A stretch of DNA of 64,000 nt from contig JAFTVE010000027.1 in NCBI GenBank assembly GCA_017465905.1, positions 1 through 64,000 on the forward strand. Direction: 5' to 3'. Numbering within the stretch: the first letter of the stretch is position 1; every line of letters begins with the position of its first letter. A program made the translations under genes and the position numbers. Below, piece after piece: positions 1-6,743 of the stretch. The notes under the pieces are model-generated. The model made no database searches, was not told the origin of the DNA, and was given only the letters and a program-made list of their open reading frames with translations. This stretch comes from Bacteroidaceae bacterium. Its GTDB lineage: Bacteria > Bacteroidota > Bacteroidia > Bacteroidales > Bacteroidaceae.

Positions 1-61
1 AGAGGCAAATGCTCTGTAAATCATCACCGAAGGCACTATATAACTGTAAATAGAGGACGAT

Positions 62-105
62 AAAAAACTGCCACCCGGCAAAAATGTAATTGCATAGGGT
101 GGCAG
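62..105 (-). terminator. Intrinsic terminator of the TlpA-family gene
   Basis: A 9-bp perfect stem (CTGCCACCC at 68-76, GGGTGGCAG at 97-105), with a further GCA/TGC pairing inside, is followed on the minus strand by six T residues (62-67). It lies about 145 nt after the stop of the minus-strand gene ending at 249, so that gene would have a long 3' untranslated region containing the repeat at 124-170. Confidence 0.7.
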
Positions 106-123
106 TAGGGGATACAATAATCC

Positions 124-170
124 TATTTATGGATAATTTATGGGCAATTTACGGGAATTTATGTTGAAAA
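124..170. repeat. 47-bp direct repeat, copy 1 (3' side of TlpA-family gene)
   Basis: This stretch matches 2653-2699 in the same orientation with about five mismatches. Each copy is itself built of about four 11-bp units of the type ATTTATGGGCA. Copy 1 lies in the likely 3' UTR and copy 2 in the likely 5' leader of the same gene. Confidence 0.75.
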
Positions 171-248
171 AAGGGAGCACGAAACGAAGTTCGCCGCCCG
201 CAGGGGCTAAAGGCAATGTTCATGAATTAATCATGAATTAGCCACGAA

Positions 249-2621
249 TTAATTCTTCGTCCCATTCATCGTTTTCAGCAAGTTCTCCAATGCATTGAGG
301 TCGCGAGGGTCGGCATTCACATCGAGGATGTTGCCGTCGCGGTCGATGAGCTTGTAGGTGGGGAAGCTGTTCACGCCAAGGAAGTGCTCGATGGCGGTCT
401 GCTGCTCGGCGGGGAGGTTGTAGTGCACCACGTTGTCGCCCGTCACGTTGTATTCCTTGATGACATTCTTCCACGACTCCTCGTCGGAGCGGTTGGCGAG
501 GTAGAGGTATACGATGTCGTAGGGATTCAGACGCTCGTATTCCTCTTGACTGTTCTTCAAAGCTGCCTTGCAGGGAGCGCACCATGTGCCCCAGATGTCG
601 AGCAGGATGAGTTTTCCCTTGTAGGGTTCAATGAGTTTGCGCAAGATTTTCTCACCGTCGCTCATGCTCTCCACATCGTCTGACGACTTCAGGCTATTGC
701 CCACCAGTTCGCGGCGTTGCAGGGCAAGGTACTTTTCGTTGAGTTCCATCACTGAGGCTTTGGCTGCGGGGAGTTGTATCTCCTGCTCCATCCAAGCTAT
801 AGTAGCAGATGGAAGCGGTTTATTTGAGTGAAGTAAATACTTGTTAAGACTACGCGCTATACAGATATCGCGCGACAGAGGTGTATGATTCACGCTATCC
901 AATTGTTGGATTGCATTTCGGCACAATATCTCGACTGTGAGTTCATCCTCTATTCTTGGTATTAAATTGTTCATCGTAGTCACCAGTGCGCCAGTATAAA
1001 AACTCTTCTCCAAAGCCTTCTTTTCATCCGAAGTCTTGGCGGCATTTATAGCAAATCTGACTTTGGCGTACTCTTCTTCAAAATTATCTATAGCATTTTT
1101 CTCTTCTTCGGTCAATGAAATGGCTCCTCTCTCAGCCAAAGACTTGATGGCTGCTGTTACGTTTATATCATTGGGACCATCCTCATCCTTCAGCGCCAGA
1201 TAAGATTCCATGAAACGAGAATAATCATTGTAAAGAGTATAGGGATGCACCTTTTCCCATATATATTCCTCCACATACTCAAAATACTCTTGGGGAAATT
1301 GATCATCAGCAATGCTGAAACGTGCATACAACAAATCCTCAGCTCTTCCTATCAGATAGAGGCCTCTTGCGTAATCAATGTATCGCTGTGACAAGGTCGG
1401 ATGCTCGGAGGTCAGTTTGTCCAACTCGGAGTATAATGCATTACACACACTATCGGTATGTTCGAAGAACTTCATAGCCTCCTCGTGCGATGCATTGCTG
1501 GCATTTAAGGCTTGAAAATCCCATATGGGTGGATAAGCCATAAGCTCATTCTGTAGACGAACATCAGAACCCATGAATAGGGTGTGTCCTGTAGAATAGT
1601 CGGAGAGAAAGAAATAGGTCTCACCTGGTTCGAACACGGTACGGACGTGAGTCCTTCTCCAATCCAAGTAGGTCTGCGAAACATTAATTATAGGTATCTT
1701 CAACGCAAAGCGGCCAAGCGAATCTAACGGAGCATAAAATTTCTGTTCTTCACCATGGATAATATTCTGAAATATTACATCAAATGCATTGCTTCCATCA
1801 GACCACGCTTGTCGTGGCATATCCTTCAGCCAGCCCACGATGGTCACGCTATCGCCCATGCGATAGCCATTGTCCTTGAAGCCTTGGCGACGGTCGCGCT
1901 TGGGATAGTCGGGCAAGGTGCTGGTAGTGATGGGCAGGCACTTTATGCGCTCGCCTTTGCCTATAGCAATACGGCGTGCCCCCTCTTTCATTGGCCCGAC
2001 AGCGACATCCATACTCTCGGCACCCCTGCTTACGGTAAGCGCATAGCTGCCATCACGCTCTGTCTGCGTCACGATATCCCATACGGCATTGTCATATATC
2101 ACATGCCGCTCGGCAAAGCCGATGAGCCAGTCGCCCGTCTTTGCATTGCGCCAATAGGTATCGGTAATGCCTTGGGGAAGGAGTCGGGCATTGCGTACAT
2201 TCAGTATCTGCCAGCCATCGGGCTCAATGAAGTCGAACTGCTCGGTGCCTTCGGGCAGAGGTTCAAACTGCATCACAAAGTCCACCTCGCCGCTTGCCGG
2301 CATCCAAAACTCCTTATCGAACTCGGGCACGGCTTTCGTGGAGTCGGGCACTATGGCCTTTACCTTGTACTGCTTACCCTCTGCTTGCAGATAGATGTTC
2401 GAGGCCATCTTTATCCAATAACCAGCCGGATAGGTGATGTGCATTGCCAATTCCGTGTGTTCATCTAGCAGCTTCACGCCCGTCACCTTAATGACATTGT
2501 TACTATTGTTGTAGCCCATTGCTACCTCATCCCACACTCGATTGTTCTGTGCTTCTTTATTATCGCACGCCCCCAGTAGCATTGCCAAGGCAAGGGCAAG
2601 GAATAGTTTGGTTGGTTTCAT
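249..2621 (-). CDS. Lipoprotein with C-terminal TlpA-type thioredoxin domain
   Basis: 790 residues. A lipobox (LGAC, Cys19) predicts a lipid-anchored envelope protein. Residues about 256-350 look like the DUF4369-type beta-sandwich found in Bacteroidetes TlpA proteins, with GRFALKIP and EPGETYFFL. A long helical middle follows (about 370-650). The C-terminal thioredoxin fold has WCAPC at 680-684, preceded by ILLDIWGT, and a cis-proline-like SFPTYKLID near residue 750. By family, such proteins reduce or isomerise disulfides in the periplasm; the partner is unknown. The ATG at 2619-2621 gives a normal signal sequence. It is a single-gene unit flanked by a 47-bp direct repeat. The N-terminal 250 residues are not recognised. 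Confidence 0.85.
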   Translation of the reverse strand: MKPTKLFLALALAMLLGACDNKEAQNNRVWDEVAMGYNNSNNVIKVTGVKLLDEHTELAMHITYPAGYWIKMASNIYLQAEGKQYKVKAIVPDSTKAVPEFDKEFWMPASGEVDFVMQFEPLPEGTEQFDFIEPDGWQILNVRNARLLPQGITDTYWRNAKTGDWLIGFAERHVIYDNAVWDIVTQTERDGSYALTVSRGAESMDVAVGPMKEGARRIAIGKGERIKCLPITTSTLPDYPKRDRRQGFKDNGYRMGDSVTIVGWLKDMPRQAWSDGSNAFDVIFQNIIHGEEQKFYAPLDSLGRFALKIPIINVSQTYLDWRRTHVRTVFEPGETYFFLSDYSTGHTLFMGSDVRLQNELMAYPPIWDFQALNASNASHEEAMKFFEHTDSVCNALYSELDKLTSEHPTLSQRYIDYARGLYLIGRAEDLLYARFSIADDQFPQEYFEYVEEYIWEKVHPYTLYNDYSRFMESYLALKDEDGPNDINVTAAIKSLAERGAISLTEEEKNAIDNFEEEYAKVRFAINAAKTSDEKKALEKSFYTGALVTTMNNLIPRIEDELTVEILCRNAIQQLDSVNHTPLSRDICIARSLNKYLLHSNKPLPSATIAWMEQEIQLPAAKASVMELNEKYLALQRRELVGNSLKSSDDVESMSDGEKILRKLIEPYKGKLILLDIWGTWCAPCKAALKNSQEEYERLNPYDIVYLYLANRSDEESWKNVIKEYNVTGDNVVHYNLPAEQQTAIEHFLGVNSFPTYKLIDRDGNILDVNADPRDLNALENLLKTMNGTKN

Positions 2622-2652
2622 TGTATTGGTTGTTTATGTTGTTACACGATTT

Positions 2653-2699
2653 TATTTATGGATAATTTGTGGGCAATTCATGGGAATTCATGTTGAAAA
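2653..2699. repeat. 47-bp direct repeat, copy 2 (5' leader of TlpA-family gene)
   Basis: It matches 124-170 in direct orientation with about five differences. It sits 32-78 nt upstream of the start codon at 2621, inside the predicted leader if the promoter at 2808-2815 is right. Confidence 0.75.
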
Positions 2700-2807
2700 G
2701 AAAGGAAACACGCATTGCCATCAAAGACCTTCATTCTCAAGCCGTGGATTCTCTTTGAATAGTTTTATTGATTCTTTTGTTCCCATACGAGGCTATTTGT
2801 GATGATG

Positions 2808-2815
2808 CAAAGCTA
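2808..2815 (-). promoter_or_regulatory. Bacteroidetes -7 box for TlpA-family gene
   Basis: The minus strand reads TAGCTTTG, an exact match to the Bacteroidetes TAnnTTTG -7 motif. No clear TTTG element is seen 19-20 bp upstream. It implies a leader of about 180 nt. Confidence 0.45.
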
Positions 2816-2937
2816 ATGAATAATTCTTATCTGCTTATCGTAGCAGGTTAATTAAGTCCGGTTTTTAGAGAAGGGCGGTTCCGTTTCTTCTCATCTCCCC
2901 TTCCATTTTCCCAGTTCTGCTTACCGAAAAGTTTGCG

Positions 2938-3025
2938 TATCCGTGGATATTTCATTAAATATCCGCGGATATTTCATCACGTATTCACGGATATTTCATT
3001 ACGTATCCGTGAATATTTGAATTTT
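2938..3025. repeat. Four tandem 22-bp units with near-palindromic cores (array A)
   Basis: Units start at 2938, 2960, 2982 and 3004, each 22 bp with no spacer. Unit 2 contains the perfect palindrome ATCCGCGGAT. The cores of units 3 and 4 (ATTCACGGAT and ATCCGTGAAT) are exact reverse complements of each other, and unit 1 is ATCCGTGGAT. On the minus strand the 12-bp linkers read ACGTRATGAAAT or ATTTAATGAAAT, resembling a linker of array B at 53106-53193. Confidence 0.85.
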
Positions 3026-3125
3026 CTCATTACTATTCGCGACTTTTCGGGCATATCCTCTGAGCTTTTTGTTTGCAGTCTGCTACTTTTCTCATAGTGT
3101 AAATCGTATTGGCGGAAGCCTGAAT

Positions 3126-3153
3126 CCCGAACGTGCTTCACAGCACATTCGGG
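3126..3153 (-). terminator. Hairpin after the triple-repeat protein gene
   Basis: CCCGAACGTGC pairs with GCACATTCGGG (10 of 11 bp) around a 6-nt loop, 22 nt after the stop of the minus-strand gene ending at 3176. No T-run follows, so this is a terminator-like or 3'-end-protecting hairpin rather than a classic intrinsic terminator. Confidence 0.5.
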
Positions 3154-3175
3154 AGGAATTGATAAAAGTATCACT

Positions 3176-4549
3176 TTATTGGTCATTTCCTGTAAAAGGA
3201 GTATAACTTGCCACAAACTTATTGTCCATAACGAGGATATTAAGTTTTTTGCCAGGAACGAAAACCTGCTCTATGTATGCCTCGCACAAGGAACCGTCTG
3301 CAAATATAGCACGGATAGTAGCGTTGGTGGGTTTGTCGAGTTGGGCATGGTAGGAGAATTTCCCATCCTTGACATGTACTACACATTCGGATTGCTGGCT
3401 GATAGCGTCTACCCCGTCTTCCAACGTTATCTTATAGGCAACATCCTTGATGTCGGAAGAGACGTGTCCTTCGAGGGCGAAGTTAAACCGGACGGCAGAG
3501 ATGTAATTGTCATTCCGCTGCTTTTCATTCAGTTTTTCAACAAAAATCATACCATTGAAAGCCTTCTTGTTACCTGTAGCTTGATACATATCCCTTACTA
3601 TTTCAGGGTCTTGAATCCACATGATGGTATGCGGATATAAACTCTTGAGATGAGATTCAAGGCGCTTGTTGGCGACATGCATTACATCTGTTGACGTATA
3701 ATCTTCTTTCATCAATCTCAAGAAAGTCTCTTTATCTATGATATCCCAGTCCCATAGAATAAGCACATCGTCAAGGTCACTGACCTCAGGGAACGTTGAG
3801 TCGGGAGTACCTATGGATTTCTTCCTTACAATCAATGCACCGTTCATGGCATTGATATGCTTAAACTCCAGCAAAAGATCCAGCGCAGCATCGTACTCAA
3901 GCTCTTCATGTACCCACGTCACCTCAACGTCTCCAAGACTATGCAGATGCTTGTTTATTTCTTGGTTGATACCGTAGATTTCGATAGTGCCCTTGGGATA
4001 TTCCTGGGTAACCATTCTCTCAAATTCTCTTGTCTTCATCATTTTGCCGTCATAGAGAAGGAGCACGTCATCAAGGCTACTGACCGTACCTCTTGGGAAC
4101 CATTTCTCTGAAGGGTTGGATGGAGGAGTGGGCGAGTTTTTCCAGGCCACTAACGCGCCATTCAAGATTCTTGCGTCTCTATACAATCTTAGAAGCCCCA
4201 TCGCCTCATCAATCTCCGCTTCAGAATCTTCAATCCAAAAGATTTCAGTGTCAAGCTTGCGCAGATGCTTTTTTAGATTCTTATTAATACAGACAACATC
4301 ACGCGTGGAGTCATTTTCGGACTCAAGGAGCGACATAAACTCATATCTGCTCACGACTCTTCCATCATAGCAATAGAAGATGTCATCAAGACTCGTTCTT
4401 TTAGGGAACTGGTAACTCGGAGCTAATACACCGAGGAACTCGGTCTGTTTCTTTGGTGTAGCAAACAAACTAAGTGAAATGAATATCACTGGCAATATGT
4501 AGAGCACCCTACAACTCTTCCACGTACTGGATTTCTTGTTTTTCATCAT
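3176..4549 (-). CDS. Secreted protein with three internal repeats and a DUF4369-like tail
   Basis: 457 residues; not a family I can name. A hydrophobic signal (residues 14-30) precedes three repeats at about 52-136, 157-242 and 258-339. Each begins with a LDD-(V/I)-L-x-x-(Y/W)-D element (SLDDVLLLYDGK in repeat 2), has a central HL-x-x-L and a W(I/V)-x-(D/E) element, and ends NGALVAWK, NGALIVRK or NGMIFVEK. The DG start and NG(A/V)-hydrophobic end resemble TonB-receptor plug modules, but that is only a similarity I infer. Residues 350-450 (GKFSYHAQLDKP, VPGKKLNIL) look like the beta-sandwich of the neighbouring TlpA lipoprotein, so an envelope role is likely. It has its own promoter at 4594-4625. 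Confidence 0.6.
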   Translation of the reverse strand: MMKNKKSSTWKSCRVLYILPVIFISLSLFATPKKQTEFLGVLAPSYQFPKRTSLDDIFYCYDGRVVSRYEFMSLLESENDSTRDVVCINKNLKKHLRKLDTEIFWIEDSEAEIDEAMGLLRLYRDARILNGALVAWKNSPTPPSNPSEKWFPRGTVSSLDDVLLLYDGKMMKTREFERMVTQEYPKGTIEIYGINQEINKHLHSLGDVEVTWVHEELEYDAALDLLLEFKHINAMNGALIVRKKSIGTPDSTFPEVSDLDDVLILWDWDIIDKETFLRLMKEDYTSTDVMHVANKRLESHLKSLYPHTIMWIQDPEIVRDMYQATGNKKAFNGMIFVEKLNEKQRNDNYISAVRFNFALEGHVSSDIKDVAYKITLEDGVDAISQQSECVVHVKDGKFSYHAQLDKPTNATIRAIFADGSLCEAYIEQVFVPGKKLNILVMDNKFVASYTPFTGNDQ

Positions 4550-4593
4550 AACGATACGTTTTTTTTGATTAGTGAATCATAGCTTTAGTGCCA

Positions 4594-4625
4594 CAAAGAT
4601 AGAGTGGAATAATAGGTTGAACAAA
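4594..4625 (-). promoter_or_regulatory. Promoter of triple-repeat protein gene
   Basis: The minus strand reads TTTG (4622-4625), 20 bp, TATCTTTG (4594-4601). This is a close match to the Bacteroidetes -33/-7 promoter consensus and lies about 45 bp before the start at 4549. Confidence 0.7.
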
Positions 4626-4633
4626 AAAACATG

Positions 4634-4700
4634 CAAAAAAACACCTAACACTTGACTTTGTAACAAACTGATTATTAAAAGCTTTTAGAGGTGTTAGGTG
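4634..4700 (-). terminator. Large-loop hairpin followed by T-run
   Basis: CACCTAACAC (4642-4651) and GTGTTAGGTG (4691-4700) form a perfect 10-bp stem with a 39-nt loop. Read on the minus strand the stem is followed by seven T residues. It could block read-through from the TPR gene into the triple-repeat gene, or end a small RNA. Confidence 0.4.
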
Positions 4701-4802
4701 AGGCTTGACCTAACACTTCGCATCGCGAGGACGAGAAGACCCGAATGGAGCATTGATATACAGCCCGTTAGGCTATTGCTTGTCAAAAGCCTCCGAGAGA
4801 TG

Positions 4803-4830
4803 AAAAAACGGCCTTTGTTAGGTGGCCGTT
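4803..4830 (-). terminator. Intrinsic terminator of TPR lipoprotein gene
   Basis: AACGGCC (4807-4813) pairs with GGCCGTT (4824-4830) around a 10-nt loop, followed on the minus strand by six Ts. It starts 46 nt after the stop at 4876. Confidence 0.85.
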
Positions 4831-4875
4831 ATGACTTATACAACAGGAATCGGCAAGAATATTGCGTAAAAAGCC

Positions 4876-6576
4876 TTATCGCTTGCGCTGAGGTATCTGC
4901 GCAAGGATAATGTCCTTGCTGGGAGCATCGGAGCTCTTGATGCGTTTTATCAGACGTCCCTTGTATACCCAGAGCTTCTCGGGGGTGTTGTCGGTGAGAA
5001 GGCTGATGGACTGCACCGACAGCTCGGCACAGAAGTAGCAGAGCAGGCGGAAGTCGGTCTCCTTGAAAGCCGGGAACTCGCGGCGGAGAAGTGCCATCAC
5101 CTCGCCACGACAGTCGTTGACCACACTCTCGAGCTTGGCATAGCCCTCCTCGGAAGCGAAAGTGCGGATGGTATCGCTCACCTTGCCGAAGATGTTTTCC
5201 TGCTTCTTCTTGTCGAAGGTGTTCTCGTAGTAGGCTACGCATAGCTCATCGAGTACGCGGTATTGTTCGCGGAAGAGCGAGACGATGCGCTGCTGCATGG
5301 ATTCGGTATCGGCTGTCTGCCGCTGCAGGGCATCGGTGACGCGGCACAGCTCCTCGTCCTTGCTGTAGAGCGTACGGCTCAGTTGGTTGGCCGCATCCAT
5401 ATATTGGCGATTCAGCTCATCCTTACGGCGGAACCTCTCACGGTACAGTGCCCACAGGGCAATGGCCACTATAAAGATAATCAGGGCTGCAACAGCCATC
5501 AGGTAGCGGTAGTTGAGGTTGCGCAACTCCTCCATCTCAAGGCGGTTCTGATAATGGTCGAGCTGGATAGCCATCAGAGGCTGTTGCAGATTGACACGTG
5601 CTATAGAGTCCTGAAAGGCAAGCAACCATTCGTGGTGGCTCAATGCCTTGTCGGTACGTCCGACTGTTTTATAGATTAAATAACTTTTTTGATACAAAAA
5701 GATTGTATCATTGCTCTTTTTACTTGCCGCCCAGGCTCTCGACAGGGCCTCCTCAGCTACTGTTATGTCACCCTTTAGCGCATGATAGTGGGCTACAGCA
5801 GCATGATATGTGGCCTGATTTTGACGGAATATATCAAGTGGATAGCTCTCGAATAGAGAGTCCAGAGCCTCAATATCTCCTGTTGCGTCATGCAACCGGA
5901 GCAACAAGTTTAGTGCCCTAGAAATAACATAAGTGTCATTGCTCTTTTTACCCCATTCCAAAACTTCATTAAGTATAGTTTCAGCCTCTTCAAACCTATT
6001 CAAGTTCAGATAAGATTGCCCTATAGTCGCTTTAACAACGTATTGTAGACGTTCTTTGCCTGCCAGTTCATAACACTCCAAAGCCTTCTCCATATAGAAA
6101 TGCCCTTGAGGAAAATCGAAATTGTTGCCATAGCATGCACCTAACTGATAATATAATAACCCTACAGGATACGGTGCATCCACCTCGGGCACAAAGTCCT
6201 TGGCATGGGAATAGGCAGCCATAGCCTCGTGGCGGTGGCCAGCATTGGCATATACACGCCCATGGTAGTAGAAGGCCTGCAGGCGACGGAGCGGCAAGCC
6301 TTTGCGGTCATAGTAGCGCGTAGCCACACTGATGAGCGAGTCGTCAGCCACATCGATATAGCTCTTGTCCTGTGCCTGCACGGTAAGCAGCGCATACAGC
6401 GCACGCCGCTCGCCCCACCGCGGCATGTCAGCAGCGGTGAGCACCGCCAGCACAGAGTCCGGCACATCGTTCATCCGCGCCTCCAATTGTTCTAGTTGGC
6501 GCATACTGATGCGACCGCCACACCCCATACAGAGGGTGGCGAGAAGGAGGGTGTATATCACGGTGCGGAGCTTCAT
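4876..6576 (-). CDS. TPR lipoprotein with one membrane span and C-terminal HTH-like domain
   Basis: 566 residues. The lipobox LCMGC (Cys19) is followed by TPR-like helices (about 70-340; repeats such as AFYYHGRVYANAGHRHEAMA and ATIGQSYLNLNRFEEAE), one transmembrane helix at about 357-378, a charged coiled coil (about 380-435), and a C-terminal region (about 500-550) with a degenerate LuxR/HTH-like pattern (ETDFRLLCYF, LSVQSISLL, WVYKGRLIKRIKSS). This architecture is common among Bacteroides-group proteins annotated as tetratricopeptide regulators. It suggests a sensor passing an envelope signal to DNA or RNA polymerase, but DNA binding is inferred only from position. It is odd that both a lipobox and an internal membrane span are present. 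Single-gene unit with its own promoter and terminator. Confidence 0.75.
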   Translation of the reverse strand: MKLRTVIYTLLLATLCMGCGGRISMRQLEQLEARMNDVPDSVLAVLTAADMPRWGERRALYALLTVQAQDKSYIDVADDSLISVATRYYDRKGLPLRRLQAFYYHGRVYANAGHRHEAMAAYSHAKDFVPEVDAPYPVGLLYYQLGACYGNNFDFPQGHFYMEKALECYELAGKERLQYVVKATIGQSYLNLNRFEEAETILNEVLEWGKKSNDTYVISRALNLLLRLHDATGDIEALDSLFESYPLDIFRQNQATYHAAVAHYHALKGDITVAEEALSRAWAASKKSNDTIFLYQKSYLIYKTVGRTDKALSHHEWLLAFQDSIARVNLQQPLMAIQLDHYQNRLEMEELRNLNYRYLMAVAALIIFIVAIALWALYRERFRRKDELNRQYMDAANQLSRTLYSKDEELCRVTDALQRQTADTESMQQRIVSLFREQYRVLDELCVAYYENTFDKKKQENIFGKVSDTIRTFASEEGYAKLESVVNDCRGEVMALLRREFPAFKETDFRLLCYFCAELSVQSISLLTDNTPEKLWVYKGRLIKRIKSSDAPSKDIILAQIPQRKR

Positions 6577-6597
6577 AACAGATTCTTAATCTTGCCG

Positions 6598-6627
6598 CGA
6601 AGATACGTATAAATTATGATACTACAA
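6598..6627 (-). promoter_or_regulatory. Promoter of TPR lipoprotein gene
   Basis: The minus strand reads TTTG (6624-6627), 18 bp, TATCTTCG (6598-6605), one base off the TAnnTTTG consensus and about 22 bp before the start codon. Confidence 0.5.
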
Positions 6628-6687
6628 AGAAGGAACAACTGTCGATGAAGTATCTCTGTGAGAATTTATTGAACCTACCTTAATCAG

Positions 6688-6719
6688 CATAGGGGCAGGT
6701 CGTGTGACCTGCCCCTATG
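6688..6719. terminator. 14-bp perfect hairpin ending the glycosidase operon
   Basis: Positions 6688-6701 and 6706-6719 form a perfect 14-bp stem with a GTGT loop, 24 nt after the stop of the GH2 gene. No T-run follows on either strand, so termination may be factor-assisted or the hairpin may protect the mRNA 3' end. Confidence 0.6.
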
Positions 6720-6743
6720 ATAATATCATAAAAGTGTCTATCC

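Larger units (their letters stand above)
2622..3175. other. Gene-free region: leader repeat, promoter, 22-bp array, hairpin
   Basis: This 554-bp gap holds, left to right, copy 2 of the 47-bp repeat (2653-2699), a likely minus-strand promoter (2808-2815), four tandem 22-bp units (2938-3025) enclosed by short inverted arms CCGAAAAGT (2924-2932) and ACTTTTCGG (3042-3050), and a strong hairpin (3126-3153) after the next gene. A 79-codon minus-strand open frame (2977-3216) runs through the array and into the neighbouring gene and looks fortuitous. Confidence 0.7.
4550..4875. other. Gene-free region with promoter, terminators and GTGTTAGGT repeats
   Basis: This 326-bp gap contains the promoter of the triple-repeat gene, two minus-strand hairpins with T-runs (4634-4700 and 4803-4830), and several copies of a GTGTTAGGT motif or its complement at 4642, 4691, 4709 and, partially, 4815. 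No protein-coding frame is convincing. A short minus-strand RNA between the two terminators is possible but no promoter for it is seen. Confidence 0.5.

Noticed and set aside
2938..3025. CRISPR array
   Set aside because: Units are directly adjacent with no unique spacers, only four copies, and no cas gene is in the window. The same applies to the arrays at 20095, 29665 and 53106.
2977..3216. 79-codon minus-strand frame
   Set aside because: It runs through the 22-bp array and overlaps the end of the triple-repeat gene.
4642..4830. Riboswitch or named small RNA
   Set aside because: Hairpins and GTGTTAGGT repeats are present, but no known riboswitch core was recognised and the genes around are not metabolite-regulated.
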